A stretch of DNA of 64,000 nucleotides from Litoribacter ruber (GCF_018500185.1 NZ_JAHBGI010000001.1:434001-498000), one strand, 5' to 3'. Counted from the stretch's first letter, positions 28,157 through 37,928 are shown. Notes: generated from the sequence alone by a model not told the origin. A program made the numbers and translations.

Positions 28157-29236
28157 CTATAATAGGGTGGCTGTTCTACTAGTTTGTCCTTTTATCACCT
28201 CATGGACAAACTTCAGTTTTTTCTGTACCGTGGGGGTGATGACAAAGGGGTAGGCATCTCTTGCGCCCATGCTTCTGTTGAGGCTGTTGATCATCAGGGA
28301 GAGGGGGAACCAGTTTTTGATAATTTGGTCAAAATCTTTTTCCAAATAGGGATCAAAATCAGCCTTCCCGGAAAGCACGGGATGGTCTGTGGCCAAGTTG
28401 GGGTGGATGGATAGCCCATATGAAAAGGCGGTATCGAGAGTATCCACTATATGCAGGTAATGTGCCCAGGTCTCTGCCCAATCCTCCCAAGGATGCATGG
28501 TCGCATAGGAGCTGATGAAATTTTCCCTCCAATCCTGAGGGGGGCCGTTTTCGTAGTGCTGATCAAGGGCCTTTTGATAGCTTTTGCGCTCATCTCCAAA
28601 CAAATCCCTAAAAGAATCCAGATAAGGACTTCCCATCACCAGTCGGTCCCAATAGTAATGCCCAACTTCATGCCTGAAATGTCCCAAAACTGTCCTATAA
28701 ACCTCATCCATTTGGTTTCTGGCCATTTCCCTTTCCACATCGTCGGCCTCGGAAATGTTCATGGTGATCACCCCATCGGCATGGCCGGTCAGAACCCGTT
28801 GCCCAGGAGGCAGGCCCTCATCCGATTTGAAATCAAAAACCAGCCCCTCTTGGGCATTTTCCAATTTGTTGACTACGGGTACGTTCCACCTGATCAAGGC
28901 ATAGATTAATCTATGCTTGGCTTGTTCTATGGCGGTCCAGCGTTCCAAGTGTTCCGGGTTTGAGAGATTGGGAATGGTCCGGTTAAGGGAGCAGGCCAGG
29001 CAAAAGGACTGATCGCTATCCGCTGGAAGAAGCCAGTTGCAGACGCCATGCTGATGGTTGTGGCATTTTTTGAAGGTTTCGCCGGTGCTCGTGTCGTTCC
29101 AATACTCCCCTACAGGGGACAGGGACTTCATCCCAGTATTTCTGGGGTCAAAACCGAGCTCGGCTTTACAGTTTGCGCAATGGAAGTTTTCAAAATATAC
29201 CGGTTGCTCGCAATTGTGGCATTTAAAAAGTCTCAT
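28157..29236 (-). CDS. Zinc-ribbon metallopeptidase-like protein
   Basis: 359 aa. The N-terminus has two CxxC pairs (CHNCEQ at 6-11, CANCK at 20-24) of a zinc ribbon. The central FRHEVGHYYWDRL is a HExxH zinc-peptidase motif. The family is widespread (putative zinc-binding peptidase) but uncharacterised. It is cytoplasmic. It is co-directional and 2 bp from the VOC gene, and divergent from the Crp/Fnr gene. Confidence 0.85.
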   Translation of the reverse strand: MRLFKCHNCEQPVYFENFHCANCKAELGFDPRNTGMKSLSPVGEYWNDTSTGETFKKCHNHQHGVCNWLLPADSDQSFCLACSLNRTIPNLSNPEHLERWTAIEQAKHRLIYALIRWNVPVVNKLENAQEGLVFDFKSDEGLPPGQRVLTGHADGVITMNISEADDVEREMARNQMDEVYRTVLGHFRHEVGHYYWDRLVMGSPYLDSFRDLFGDERKSYQKALDQHYENGPPQDWRENFISSYATMHPWEDWAETWAHYLHIVDTLDTAFSYGLSIHPNLATDHPVLSGKADFDPYLEKDFDQIIKNWFPLSLMINSLNRSMGARDAYPFVITPTVQKKLKFVHEVIKGQTSRTATLL

Positions 29237-29319
29237 AGGTAAAAGGGATAGCTGTCATATCATTAAGCAAATTCCCTTGAAATGGTTTTGGCCATAAAAG
29301 CTTTTTGAATACCCTTTGT

Positions 29320-29363
29320 GTGATTTTTATCACTAACTTAGAGTAGGTGAACCCCTTTCTTTG
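29320..29363 (+). promoter_or_regulatory. Crp/Fnr-type operator and -7 box for the regulator gene
   Basis: A perfect palindrome GTGATTTTTATCAC lies at 29320-29333. TTTCTTTG (29356-29363) is one mismatch from TAnnTTTG and is centred 33 bp downstream. The spacing corresponds to an activator site near -41. The gene starts at 29385. The site implies positive autoregulation. Confidence 0.7.
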
Positions 29364-29384
29364 AAAAAATAACCTAAAACTAAA

Positions 29385-30041
29385 ATGGAATTAGATTCGC
29401 TAAAGGAAAAATTGCCCTTGTTGACAGACCCGCAATTGTTGAACGCTCTTAACGCAGAAGGCAAGTTGATGACTTTTGAACAGGGAAAATCCATCATGGA
29501 GCCTGGTCAGTTTATCAAAATGGTGCCCATCGTGCTGGATGGAGCCATCAAAGTGATGAGGACAGATGAAGATGGACGCGAATTGTTTTTATATTACCTG
29601 GAGCCTGGGGAGACCTGCGCTTTGTCTTTGACCTGCTGCAGTGCGCACAAGCCCAGCGAAATCAAAGCCGTAGCAGAGGAAAACACCACCATTTTGGGCA
29701 TTCCCGTACAGCTTCACGAAAAGTGGATGGATGAATATAAGCAGTGGAAGGATTTTGTGTCCAGCACCTACCAGCAGCGTTTTCAGGAAATGCTCGTTGC
29801 CTTGGATGCGGTGGCCTTCAAGCGTATGGATGAAAGGCTGATGCGCTACATCGTCACCAAGATGAAGCAATACAAAGGCAATGAACTCCACACCACCCAT
29901 CAGGAAATTGCCAACGAACTCGGCACCTCCCGCGAAGTCATTTCCCGACTGCTCAAGCAGCTGGAAAAGAAAAAATGGATCGAGCTGGGAAGAAATGTGA
30001 TTTACATCCGGGATGATTTTGAGGAATTGATTAGTAAGTAG
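29385..30041 (+). CDS. Crp/Fnr family transcription regulator
   Basis: 218 aa. It has an N-terminal cyclic-nucleotide-fold sensor domain (about 20-115), a dimer helix, and a C-terminal winged HTH (about 150-215) with recognition helix TSREVISRLLKQLE (181-194). The helix has Arg183 and Glu184 as in Crp plus Ser187-Arg188 as in Fnr, which fits a GTGA-type half-site. The sensor domain carries C78, C84 and C85 (TCALSLTCC) instead of the N-terminal Fe-S cysteines of Fnr. I infer that it controls the sulfur genes through GTGAY-N4-RTCAC sites. Confidence 0.9.
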   Translation: MELDSLKEKLPLLTDPQLLNALNAEGKLMTFEQGKSIMEPGQFIKMVPIVLDGAIKVMRTDEDGRELFLYYLEPGETCALSLTCCSAHKPSEIKAVAEENTTILGIPVQLHEKWMDEYKQWKDFVSSTYQQRFQEMLVALDAVAFKRMDERLMRYIVTKMKQYKGNELHTTHQEIANELGTSREVISRLLKQLEKKKWIELGRNVIYIRDDFEELISK

Positions 30042-30097
30042 CCCTTATGATAAAGGTCAAAAGTTAAACAAAAGCCTAAAAATGCTGGTTGGATTGG

Positions 30098-30128
30098 CGT
30101 ACCGTTGATAAGTTTCACCCACGGTACG
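30098..30128 (+). promoter_or_regulatory. Inverted repeat just before the efflux operon
   Basis: CGTACCGT (30098-30105) and ACGGTACG (30121-30128) are perfectly complementary, 8 bp before the tolC-like ATG, followed by TTTTATT. It may be a terminator of the Crp/Fnr gene or an operator/attenuator of the efflux operon. Confidence 0.45.
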
Positions 30129-30135
30129 TTTTATT

Positions 30136-31470
30136 ATGACCCGACTAATCTTTTTAATTTTATTTTTTTCAACGTTCAGCCAGTTGTTTGCACAACAGGA
30201 CACGGTTTCGTATTCTTTAGAAGAAATCATCGATTACAGCCTTCAAAACCAGCCGGTTTTTAGGCAAATGAAGCTGCAAGAGGACATTGCCGATGCGCAG
30301 GTAAGGTCGGATATGTCGGGATGGTTTCCGCAGGCGGGGGTGTTTGCGGATTATTTCAGGTATTTTGAACAGCCAGTAGCCATCTTTCCCGATTTCAACA
30401 ACCCGGAGTCCGGTCAATTTCAGGAAGTCCGTACGGGCGTGCCCTTCAATTCCAATGTGAATTTCTTTGTGGAGCAATCCCTATTTAACAATGAGCTCTT
30501 TTTGGCCAAAGGACAGGCCGAGCTTAGGAGGAAGGAGGCCGCATATCAGGTAGAAGAGTTCAAGCAGGACTTAATTCTGGAGGTTGGTAGGGCTTTTTAT
30601 GAAACCCTCCTCAGCCAGGAACAAATCCGTATCAATAAAGAAGACTTGGTAAGACAGGAGCGTCAGCTCAAAGATGCCAGGCTGCTTTATGAAGCCGGCA
30701 TTACCGATAACATCGATTACAAAAGAGCAACCATCACCTTACAAAACACCCAGGCGGCCCTATTTGAAGCTCAGCAGGATTATAAGGCCATGTTGGCCGT
30801 GTTGCAGGAAAGAAGTGGCGTCACACAGCCCATCCGACTGGTGTACGACGAGGAGAAAATGGTGTTGAGCAGTTCACTGGATACCCTGGAAACCGTCGAG
30901 GTGGGAAGGAGACCGGATTATCAGTTGCTGCTTACCCAGCAAGACCTGCAGGGTGAACAGGTCAGTTATTTCCGACGCAGGTTTATTCCCACACTCAGTG
31001 CTTTTTTCAATTATAACATCATCTATCAGACACCTTTTGGAAATGAAATTTTCAACCGGGCATACCCGAATTCCCTAGCAGGGCTTCGGCTGAATTTTCC
31101 GATTTTCCAAGGAGGAAGAAGAAACCATGATATCCGTGCAGCAAACCTCGAATTTGAACAGTTGCAATATGCTGAAGATGGCCTGTTGTTGCAAATAAAC
31201 CGTGAGCATGAAGAGGCCCTATCTGGGTACAAATCCAGGTTTTATGAATTCAGAATTTTGGAAAGCAACAAGCAGTTGGCAGAGGAAATCTACAACACTG
31301 TCAGCCTGCAATATGAAGAAGGAATCAAAAACTTCCTGGAGGTGATACAGGCTGAAACCGACCTGCGAACGGCTAGAATTAATTATTACAACGCCCTTTT
31401 TAGAATGATGACCAGCAGGCTGGAAGTGTTGCGGGCGAGAGGAACTATTGACGTAAATATATACGATTGA
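30136..31470 (+). CDS. TolC family outer-membrane efflux protein
   Basis: 444 aa with a signal peptide ending near QLFAQ (residue 20). It has two tandem TolC repeats rich in long coiled-coil helices (for example YETLLSQEQIRINKEDLVRQ, about 155-174) and YQLLLTQQDLQGEQV in the second half. It forms the outer-membrane channel of the RND efflux system encoded by the next two genes, whose ends overlap: its TGA overlaps the adaptor's TTG start. Confidence 0.93.
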   Translation: MTRLIFLILFFSTFSQLFAQQDTVSYSLEEIIDYSLQNQPVFRQMKLQEDIADAQVRSDMSGWFPQAGVFADYFRYFEQPVAIFPDFNNPESGQFQEVRTGVPFNSNVNFFVEQSLFNNELFLAKGQAELRRKEAAYQVEEFKQDLILEVGRAFYETLLSQEQIRINKEDLVRQERQLKDARLLYEAGITDNIDYKRATITLQNTQAALFEAQQDYKAMLAVLQERSGVTQPIRLVYDEEKMVLSSSLDTLETVEVGRRPDYQLLLTQQDLQGEQVSYFRRRFIPTLSAFFNYNIIYQTPFGNEIFNRAYPNSLAGLRLNFPIFQGGRRNHDIRAANLEFEQLQYAEDGLLLQINREHEEALSGYKSRFYEFRILESNKQLAEEIYNTVSLQYEEGIKNFLEVIQAETDLRTARINYYNALFRMMTSRLEVLRARGTIDVNIYD

Positions 31471-32585
31471 AGACGACCAGATTATACCACAGAATTTACT
31501 GCCTGATGCTGTTGGGTTTGCTGCCCTTTCTATTTTCCTGTGGTGAAGAGGAAGAGGAAGAAGAACCCACGGTAGTACAGACCGTGCAGGCCAGGAAATC
31601 CAACGTGAATTTCACCCAACAATATCCGGCCACAGTCACCGCTGTGGAAGAGGTGGAGTTGAGGGCTGATGTCAATGGCTATATCACAGGTATTTATATA
31701 GAAGAAGGACAGCGGGTCAAAAAGGGCCAGCTGCTTTATCAAATAGATGAAACCCGATTCAGGGCGAGAAAGGAGCAGGCCGAGTCGCAGCTGGCCATTG
31801 CGAAGGCAAATCTGGAAAGGGCCCAGCGGGATTTGCGAAGGTATCAGGCATTGCAGGAGGAGGATGCCATTGCTGGGCAGATCTATGACAATGCGGTGAT
31901 TGAGGTGCGCAATGCAGAACAGGAGGTTGCCGCAGCTGAGGCCAATCTTGAAAATGCCCGGATTGACCTTCAATATGCCAGCATCTATGCGCCATTTGAT
32001 GGTACCATAGGCTTTTCGCAGGTCCGGGAAGGAACCCTCATACAGCCAGGACAGACTTTGTTGAACACCCTTTCCAGAGATGAGCCCATGGGGGTGGATT
32101 TTTTTCCGGAGGAAAGGTACCTGAGAAAGTTTACCTCTCTGCAGTTTAGTGAAAATATTGAGGCCGATTCCGTGTTTTTGCTCCGCTTGCCTGACGGTCA
32201 GAGCTATCCATACACCGGCAATATCCGCATCATCGACAGGGCAGTGGACCGCAATACGGGAACCATCCAGATCAGGCTTTCTTTTCCCAACCCGGATTTT
32301 TTACTCCGTCCCGGACTTAGCGCCACGCTGATTGTCAAAGAAGAAGAAAGCAGTGAGGTGCTGCTGGTGCCTGAGCAGGCCGTGCAGGAGCAGATGGGGG
32401 AATTTTCTGTTTACATAGTCGAAAATGGGGAAGCCAGACAGGTAAAAGTGCAAACCGGTAGAAAGCTGCAGGGAGAAACGGTGATTTTGGACGGGCTGCA
32501 GGAAGGCCAGGAAGTGATTGTAAAAGGTATCCAAAGGGTGAGTGATGGTGCTGCCGTACGGGTAGAAAACCAGACGCAGCGATGA
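31467..32585 (+). CDS. RND efflux periplasmic adaptor (membrane fusion protein), lipoprotein
   Basis: 372 aa if started at TTG 31467, overlapping the tolC stop by 4 bp. This start gives a basic n-region (KTTRLYHR), a hydrophobic core and a lipobox LFSC. The ATG at 31506 would leave only a stub signal, so TTG is preferred. Domains are the barrel-sandwich halves (about 55-90 and 160-195), a coiled-coil hairpin (about 95-155), a beta-barrel, and a membrane-proximal domain. The acidic run after the lipid Cys (about seven Glu) is notable. Confidence 0.92.
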   Translation: MKTTRLYHRIYCLMLLGLLPFLFSCGEEEEEEEPTVVQTVQARKSNVNFTQQYPATVTAVEEVELRADVNGYITGIYIEEGQRVKKGQLLYQIDETRFRARKEQAESQLAIAKANLERAQRDLRRYQALQEEDAIAGQIYDNAVIEVRNAEQEVAAAEANLENARIDLQYASIYAPFDGTIGFSQVREGTLIQPGQTLLNTLSRDEPMGVDFFPEERYLRKFTSLQFSENIEADSVFLLRLPDGQSYPYTGNIRIIDRAVDRNTGTIQIRLSFPNPDFLLRPGLSATLIVKEEESSEVLLVPEQAVQEQMGEFSVYIVENGEARQVKVQTGRKLQGETVILDGLQEGQEVIVKGIQRVSDGAAVRVENQTQR

Positions 32586-35500
32586 TAGCAGATGTTTTTA
32601 TAAGAAGGCCCAATACGGCTATCGTAGTATCCATTTTTATTTTACTGTTTGGCATTTTGGCCATTGTGGGCCTCCCGGTGTCCCAATACCCGAACATTAC
32701 CCCACCAACTATTCAGGTGACGGCCGTGTACACAGGCGCTGATGCTGAAACCATCGAACAGACAGTTATCACTCCCCTTGAAACTGAAATCAACGGTACG
32801 CCGGGGATGTCTTACATTGAAAGCACGGCAAGTAGTGAGGGCAGGATGACGATCAACATTACTTTTGATGTGGGGACGGATATCGATGTGGCAGCCGTGG
32901 AGGTGCAAAACAGGGTCAGTATAGCCGAACCTTTGTTGCCTGAGGAGGTAAGGAGGCTGGGGGTGATCATTCGGAAAAGAAATCCGAGTATCCTGCTTAT
33001 CGTTTCCCTGTTTTCCCCCGAAGGGACCCATGATATAGATTTCCTAAATAACTATACCAATATATTTGTAAAAGATGAGCTGCTCAGGGTGCCCGGTGTC
33101 GGGGATATTTTTGCCCGGGCGGAGGATTTCAGTATGCGTGTTTGGCTGAAGCCTGATAGGCTTTCGCAGCTGGGGTTGACTGCCACTGACGTGATCAACT
33201 CCCTTCAAGATCAGAATATCCAAATTGCCGCAGGCCGATTGGGGGCCCCTCCCCAGCCGGATTATCAGGCTTTCGAATACACGCTGTTTTCCAATGGGCG
33301 CTTACAAAGTGTGGAGGAATTTGAAAGCGTAATCCTCAAAGCAGATGAGGACAGCAATGCCCTGGTCTACCTGCGAGATGTGGCCCGGGTGGAGTTGGGC
33401 CGTTTTGATTATGCCCCAAACAACTTTACCGATGGCTATCCTGCCGCCTATCTGTTGGTGTACCAGACCCCGGACAGCAATATTCTTGAAACAGAAGAAG
33501 GGATCAGGGAGACTATGGAAAGGCTGAAGGAAAGTTTCCCCCCCGATCTGGACTACATCATTCCTTTTGAGTCAGCTTCTGTGGTGGACGCCTCCATCAA
33601 TGAAGTGGTAAAAACGCTATTTATAGCCTTAGGGCTGGTATGTTTGGTAGTATTTCTCTTTTTGCAGAATTGGCGGGCCACCCTCATTCCAATCTTGATC
33701 ATTCCGGTATCCATTATCGGTACATTTGCCCTGTTTATACCGCTTGGCTTCACCATTAATACCCTTACCCTTTTCGGGTTTGTGCTGGCTATTGGGATCG
33801 TGGTGGATGATGCCATTGTGGTGGTGGAGGCCACTTCTGCTATCATGCAAAAGGAAAAAATCTCAGCCAAGGAAGCGGTGAGCAAGGCCATGAAGCAAAT
33901 CTCAGGTCCGGTGATTGCCATGTCATTGATTGTGGCCTCGGTATTCATCCCGGTGGGTTTTATCCCGGGGATTTTGGGAAGGTTGTATCAGCAGTTTGCC
34001 ATGGCGGTGGCGGTTTCTGGCCTGATTTCGGGTTTTGTGGCTTTGTCCCTAACCCCCGCACTCTGCTCCTTGCTACTTAAACCCACGGAGGTATCTGAAA
34101 AATCCACCGGGCTGAACAAGTTTTTCCATAAGTTCAACACCTGGTTTGACAGGATGGGGGACTGGTATATCAAAAAAGTTAAGTGGAGTTTTTCAAGGTC
34201 GCTGTATTTCATTATTGGTCTTGTGGTACTGGCGGTGGCTACTTTTTTCATGTTCCAACAGAAATCCACCGGCTTCATCCCTGTGGAGGATGAAGGAAGG
34301 CTGTTTGTCGCATTCGAACTCCCTGAGGGGTCCTCCACGGCCCGATCCCTTTCTACCATCAAAAGGCTCATGGAAATCCTGGACGAACAGGAAGAGGTCT
34401 TGCATTATTCTGCCGTGACTGGCCTGAATGCCGTCAACTTTGCCACCAAGTCCAACAGCGGAACTGTTTTCACGCAGTTGAAGCCTTGGGATAAACGGAG
34501 TGGGAGCGGGCAGGGGGCTTTTGAAGTCAGGGACAGGCTAGAAAAACTGCTTGCTGAAGAACTTCCTGAGGCCAAAATAGTCATCTTAGCTCCGCCTGCT
34601 ATTCCGGGTCTGGGCAGCACCTCTGGGTTTTCATTTGTTTTTCAGGAACTTGAAGCCGGTGGGGATATCAAAAACTTTGAGGAGAACCTCCAGAATTTCA
34701 TATCAGAGGCCAATGACCACCCGGATATCAACAATGCGATCAGCTTTTTCAGTGCCTCCACTCCTGCATATAGATTTAATCTGGACAGGGAAAAAACCGC
34801 CCGGCTGGGATTGAATATTGGAGATGCGTACCGAACTCTGCAGACCTACTTGGGAAGCTTTTATGTCAATGACTTCATTCTTTATGGTCGAAATTTCAGG
34901 GTTTTGGTGCAAGCAGATAGCAATTACAGGGAAAAGCCGGAGGCTATACAGCAGTTTTTCCTTCGTAACCCTGCCGGGGGGCTAACTCCCTTGAGCTCGC
35001 TTGCCGAAGTGGAGCTGATCGAAAATGCCCCATTGATCAACCATTTTAACCTTTTCCGATCCGCCACTATCAATGGGGAGGCAGCCCCCGGAAGGAGTTC
35101 AGGGGACGCCATCGCGGCATTGGAGGACTTGGCGGGAAAGCATCTTCCTTCTGGATATGGGTATGAGTTTTCGGGAATCACGCGGGAGGAAGTCAAAACG
35201 GGTGCAAGCACCATCATCATTTTCCTGTTGTCCATCTTATTTGTGTTTCTGTGTCTGACAGCACTTTATGAAAGCTGGTCTGTGCCATTTTCAGTGTTGC
35301 TGGCAGTGCCCACGGGGGCTTTTGGGGCCATACTCACCTTGTTGCTTTTCCCTAGGTTGGACAATAATGTGTATGCCCAAATCGGGCTTTTGACTTTGGT
35401 GGGATTGGCGGCCAAGAATGCCATCCTGATTGTGGAATATGCCAAGGAGCGGGTAGATCAGGGCATGTCCATCAAGAAAGCAGCCCGGGAAGCCGCTGAG

Positions 35501-35758
35501 CTGAGGTTGCGGCCTATCATCATGACTTCCATGGCTTTCATTTTGGGGATTTTGCCTTTGGCATTTGCAGGTGGTGCTGGAGCATTGGCCAGGCAGACGA
35601 TCGGCTGGACAGTATTTGGTGGAATGGTCGCTGCCACCACCATGACCATTTTCCTGGTACCCGTTTTATTTGTTCTGATTTCAAGAAAAGCCTATAGTAA
35701 AGAAGAGTTGGCAGAATTGAAAAAAAAGGCGGAAAAGGAAGAGGACGATAGAAATTAA
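32582..35758 (+). CDS. RND efflux permease (HAE1/AcrB-like)
   Basis: Proton-driven inner-membrane pump, 1058 aa, full length. It has 12 transmembrane helices, two large periplasmic porter loops, and the relay motif GIVVDDAIVVVE in TM4 with the Asp pair at about 407-408. It overlaps the adaptor gene by 4 bp (ATGA). HAE1-type pumps export hydrophobic drugs, solvents or lipids. The C-terminal tail is Lys/Glu-rich. Substrate and regulator are not obvious; the Crp/Fnr gene just upstream could be involved, but no operator lies directly ahead of tolC. Confidence 0.95.
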   Translation: MIADVFIRRPNTAIVVSIFILLFGILAIVGLPVSQYPNITPPTIQVTAVYTGADAETIEQTVITPLETEINGTPGMSYIESTASSEGRMTINITFDVGTDIDVAAVEVQNRVSIAEPLLPEEVRRLGVIIRKRNPSILLIVSLFSPEGTHDIDFLNNYTNIFVKDELLRVPGVGDIFARAEDFSMRVWLKPDRLSQLGLTATDVINSLQDQNIQIAAGRLGAPPQPDYQAFEYTLFSNGRLQSVEEFESVILKADEDSNALVYLRDVARVELGRFDYAPNNFTDGYPAAYLLVYQTPDSNILETEEGIRETMERLKESFPPDLDYIIPFESASVVDASINEVVKTLFIALGLVCLVVFLFLQNWRATLIPILIIPVSIIGTFALFIPLGFTINTLTLFGFVLAIGIVVDDAIVVVEATSAIMQKEKISAKEAVSKAMKQISGPVIAMSLIVASVFIPVGFIPGILGRLYQQFAMAVAVSGLISGFVALSLTPALCSLLLKPTEVSEKSTGLNKFFHKFNTWFDRMGDWYIKKVKWSFSRSLYFIIGLVVLAVATFFMFQQKSTGFIPVEDEGRLFVAFELPEGSSTARSLSTIKRLMEILDEQEEVLHYSAVTGLNAVNFATKSNSGTVFTQLKPWDKRSGSGQGAFEVRDRLEKLLAEELPEAKIVILAPPAIPGLGSTSGFSFVFQELEAGGDIKNFEENLQNFISEANDHPDINNAISFFSASTPAYRFNLDREKTARLGLNIGDAYRTLQTYLGSFYVNDFILYGRNFRVLVQADSNYREKPEAIQQFFLRNPAGGLTPLSSLAEVELIENAPLINHFNLFRSATINGEAAPGRSSGDAIAALEDLAGKHLPSGYGYEFSGITREEVKTGASTIIIFLLSILFVFLCLTALYESWSVPFSVLLAVPTGAFGAILTLLLFPRLDNNVYAQIGLLTLVGLAAKNAILIVEYAKERVDQGMSIKKAAREAAELRLRPIIMTSMAFILGILPLAFAGGAGALARQTIGWTVFGGMVAATTMTIFLVPVLFVLISRKAYSKEELAELKKKAEKEEDDRN

Positions 35759-36124
35759 CCTCTTAACCGACTGTACTAACGCCTTTGCATCCACTTCTTA
35801 GCACAGCTGGTTAGGAGGTTAAGTCCGCTGTCGGCCTCCCCCGGGAGGTAAACTTCGCCTCCAGCGAGAGACGGTTTAGAAGTTTAGGCGCGAGGCGTCG
35901 AGAAAGATTGCAGGTGGTTCTTGGCGCCTATACACGGAGCCAGTTGGAACCGATTAAGTATAGTTGATGGGTGAAATTGCAAGAAAGATGGTAAAGATCC
36001 CCGACCGGCAGGCCTGCATTCTCTAAACTCCTAAACCGTCCCGATGTGCGCCAGCCCCAATCGGGACATAACCTTCTAACCGTCCTGGCATTTCATGTGC
36101 TGAATTGTTGTTGTTTATAAATGG
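35759..36124. repeat. Composite intergenic repeat (TTAGAAG/TTTAG words and GC hairpins)
   Basis: There is no gene here. Words related to GGTTAGGAGGTTAAG and GTTTAGAAGTTTAGG recur in both orientations (35761-35774, 35808-35822, 35874-35888, 36022-36036, 36070-36080). A palindrome GTCCCGAT...ATCGGGAC occupies about 36038-36068. The same words recur throughout 46-63 kb. Confidence 0.7.
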
Positions 36125-36154
36125 AAAATCCCGCGTCGGTTGGTGCGGGATTTT
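36125..36154. terminator. Bidirectional terminator between the RND operon and sulP
   Basis: Arms AAAATCCCGC (36125-36134) and GCGGGATTTT (36145-36154) pair perfectly, with a strong T-run on the + strand. Confidence 0.8.
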
Positions 36155-36160
36155 CTTTTT

Positions 36161-37894
36161 TTAGTTGACCTGGGTTGCGTAGGGTGAAAGTTTCTTGGCG
36201 TTTTCCAGGTTGGCGGTATGGTCAAAGTATTCCACGGCGGAATTGTCATCGACAAACATATGGTCTGCTCCCACGCACTCAATCAGCCCCCAGCGGTTGA
36301 GTGTGTCCCGCACGGGGCCTTTGGTGGCAGTGATGCAAACGTCCAAACCCTGCGACCTCCAAGTAGTGACCCAGTCGTGTAATTCATGGGCTCCTGTGCT
36401 GTCCAGGTTGGTCACACTTTCCATGTTGAAGACGATCATTTTGACCTTCGGACCTTTTTCCTCCAGCCATTTGTCGATTCTGCTTTTGATGTATTCGATG
36501 TTGGCAAAGTAAATTGGCCCGTCAATCCTCACCATAAGCAAATCTTCTCTATTCTCCAGCTCTTTAAATCTGTTGACATTTCTGAAAATATTGGTTCCGG
36601 CAACCCTTCCCAGCTGCGCCATATGTGGTCTGGAAGCTCTGTAGATGACTACAAGCAGGGAAAGCACCATCCCTGCGATTATCCCGGTTTCAATCCCCAA
36701 GGTCAGCGTTATCACAAAGGTGGAAGTCAACATCCAGAAGTCCGCCTTGTCTTTGTGCCAAAGCTTTACCGGTTCCTTAAAGTCAATCAGACCCGAAACG
36801 GCTACCAACACTACCGCAGCCAGTATGGCGCTTGGCAGGTTGTAAAACAAATCAGTGAAAAACAATAAGGTGAGCACGATCAGCGCGGCACTGAAGATGG
36901 AGGCCAGGCCTGTTTTGGCACCGGCGTCATTGTTTACAGCAGTTCTGGAAAACCCGCCGGTGACCGGATAGCCTTTGAAAAAGGCCGCTCCAAAATTAGC
37001 CATCCCCAAGCCGATCAGCTCTTGGTTGGCGTCCAGTTTGTAATTTTTATGCTTGTTTTGGATGGTTTTGGCCACTGCAAAACTTTCCGCAAATCCCACC
37101 AATGAAATCGTCAAGGCAATGGGCAGCAAGGTATTCCAGGTGTCCAAATCAAAAGAGGGAGCGGATAGGCTAGGCAAACCGCTTGGCACCTCCCCTACGA
37201 TTTTTACCCCCTGTCCGGTCAGGTCAAAACCCCAGACCAACAAAATACCGACTACCACAGCCGCCAAGGGGGCAGGGAAGGATTTGTGGATCTTTTTGCC
37301 AAACTTGATGATCAGGATCCCCAGTACACCGATACCCAAGGTCAAAAAATGGGTATCCCCGATATTTTGGGCTATAGCCACTGCCATGTCCTGAATATGT
37401 TCGCTATTGGGTAGGTTGATTCTGAAAAGGTGCTTGATCTGGCTGAGTCCGATGATAATGGCCGCCGCAGATGTAAACCCGCTGATCACGGGATGGGAGA
37501 GAAAGTTTACCACAAAGCCCAATCTGAATAGGCCCATTCCAAACTGGATGAGGCCGATCAAAAAGGCCAAAGTGAGGGCATATAGTAGGTATTGCTCAGG
37601 ACCGGATGGGTTTAACGCCCCGATTCCGGCAGCGGTCAGCAGTGAAACCATCGCTACCGGTCCTACGGCCAGTTGCCTGGAAGTCCCGAAAATGGCATAA
37701 AGCAATAGAGGTATGGTCACCGCATACAGTCCATGGATTGGTTCGAGTCCGGCCAGCATGGCATAGGCCATACCCTGGGGGATGAGCATGATTCCCACCG
37801 TTAGCCCAGCCGATAAGTCTCCCTGAAGATTGCCCTTTTGGTAGTTGGGTAGCCACTCCAGTATGGGGAGAAATTTTGTCAGTTTATCTTTCAT
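36161..37894 (-). CDS. SulP family sulfate permease with STAS domain
   Basis: 577 aa. The N-terminal 430 residues have about 12-14 membrane spans with the SulP signature GLTVGIMLIPQGMAYAM (about 30-46). The C-terminal STAS domain spans about 450-555, including NLDSTGAHELHDW. It probably imports sulfate, though bacterial SulP proteins can also carry bicarbonate or other anions. Its promoter carries a perfect GTGAT-N4-ATCAC palindrome shared with the persulfide genes, which favours a sulfur role. Confidence 0.92.
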   Translation of the reverse strand: MKDKLTKFLPILEWLPNYQKGNLQGDLSAGLTVGIMLIPQGMAYAMLAGLEPIHGLYAVTIPLLLYAIFGTSRQLAVGPVAMVSLLTAAGIGALNPSGPEQYLLYALTLAFLIGLIQFGMGLFRLGFVVNFLSHPVISGFTSAAAIIIGLSQIKHLFRINLPNSEHIQDMAVAIAQNIGDTHFLTLGIGVLGILIIKFGKKIHKSFPAPLAAVVVGILLVWGFDLTGQGVKIVGEVPSGLPSLSAPSFDLDTWNTLLPIALTISLVGFAESFAVAKTIQNKHKNYKLDANQELIGLGMANFGAAFFKGYPVTGGFSRTAVNNDAGAKTGLASIFSAALIVLTLLFFTDLFYNLPSAILAAVVLVAVSGLIDFKEPVKLWHKDKADFWMLTSTFVITLTLGIETGIIAGMVLSLLVVIYRASRPHMAQLGRVAGTNIFRNVNRFKELENREDLLMVRIDGPIYFANIEYIKSRIDKWLEEKGPKVKMIVFNMESVTNLDSTGAHELHDWVTTWRSQGLDVCITATKGPVRDTLNRWGLIECVGADHMFVDDNSAVEYFDHTANLENAKKLSPYATQVN

Positions 37895-37928
37895 AGAATA
37901 TGTTCAAACCTCTTAATTGAAATCTATA

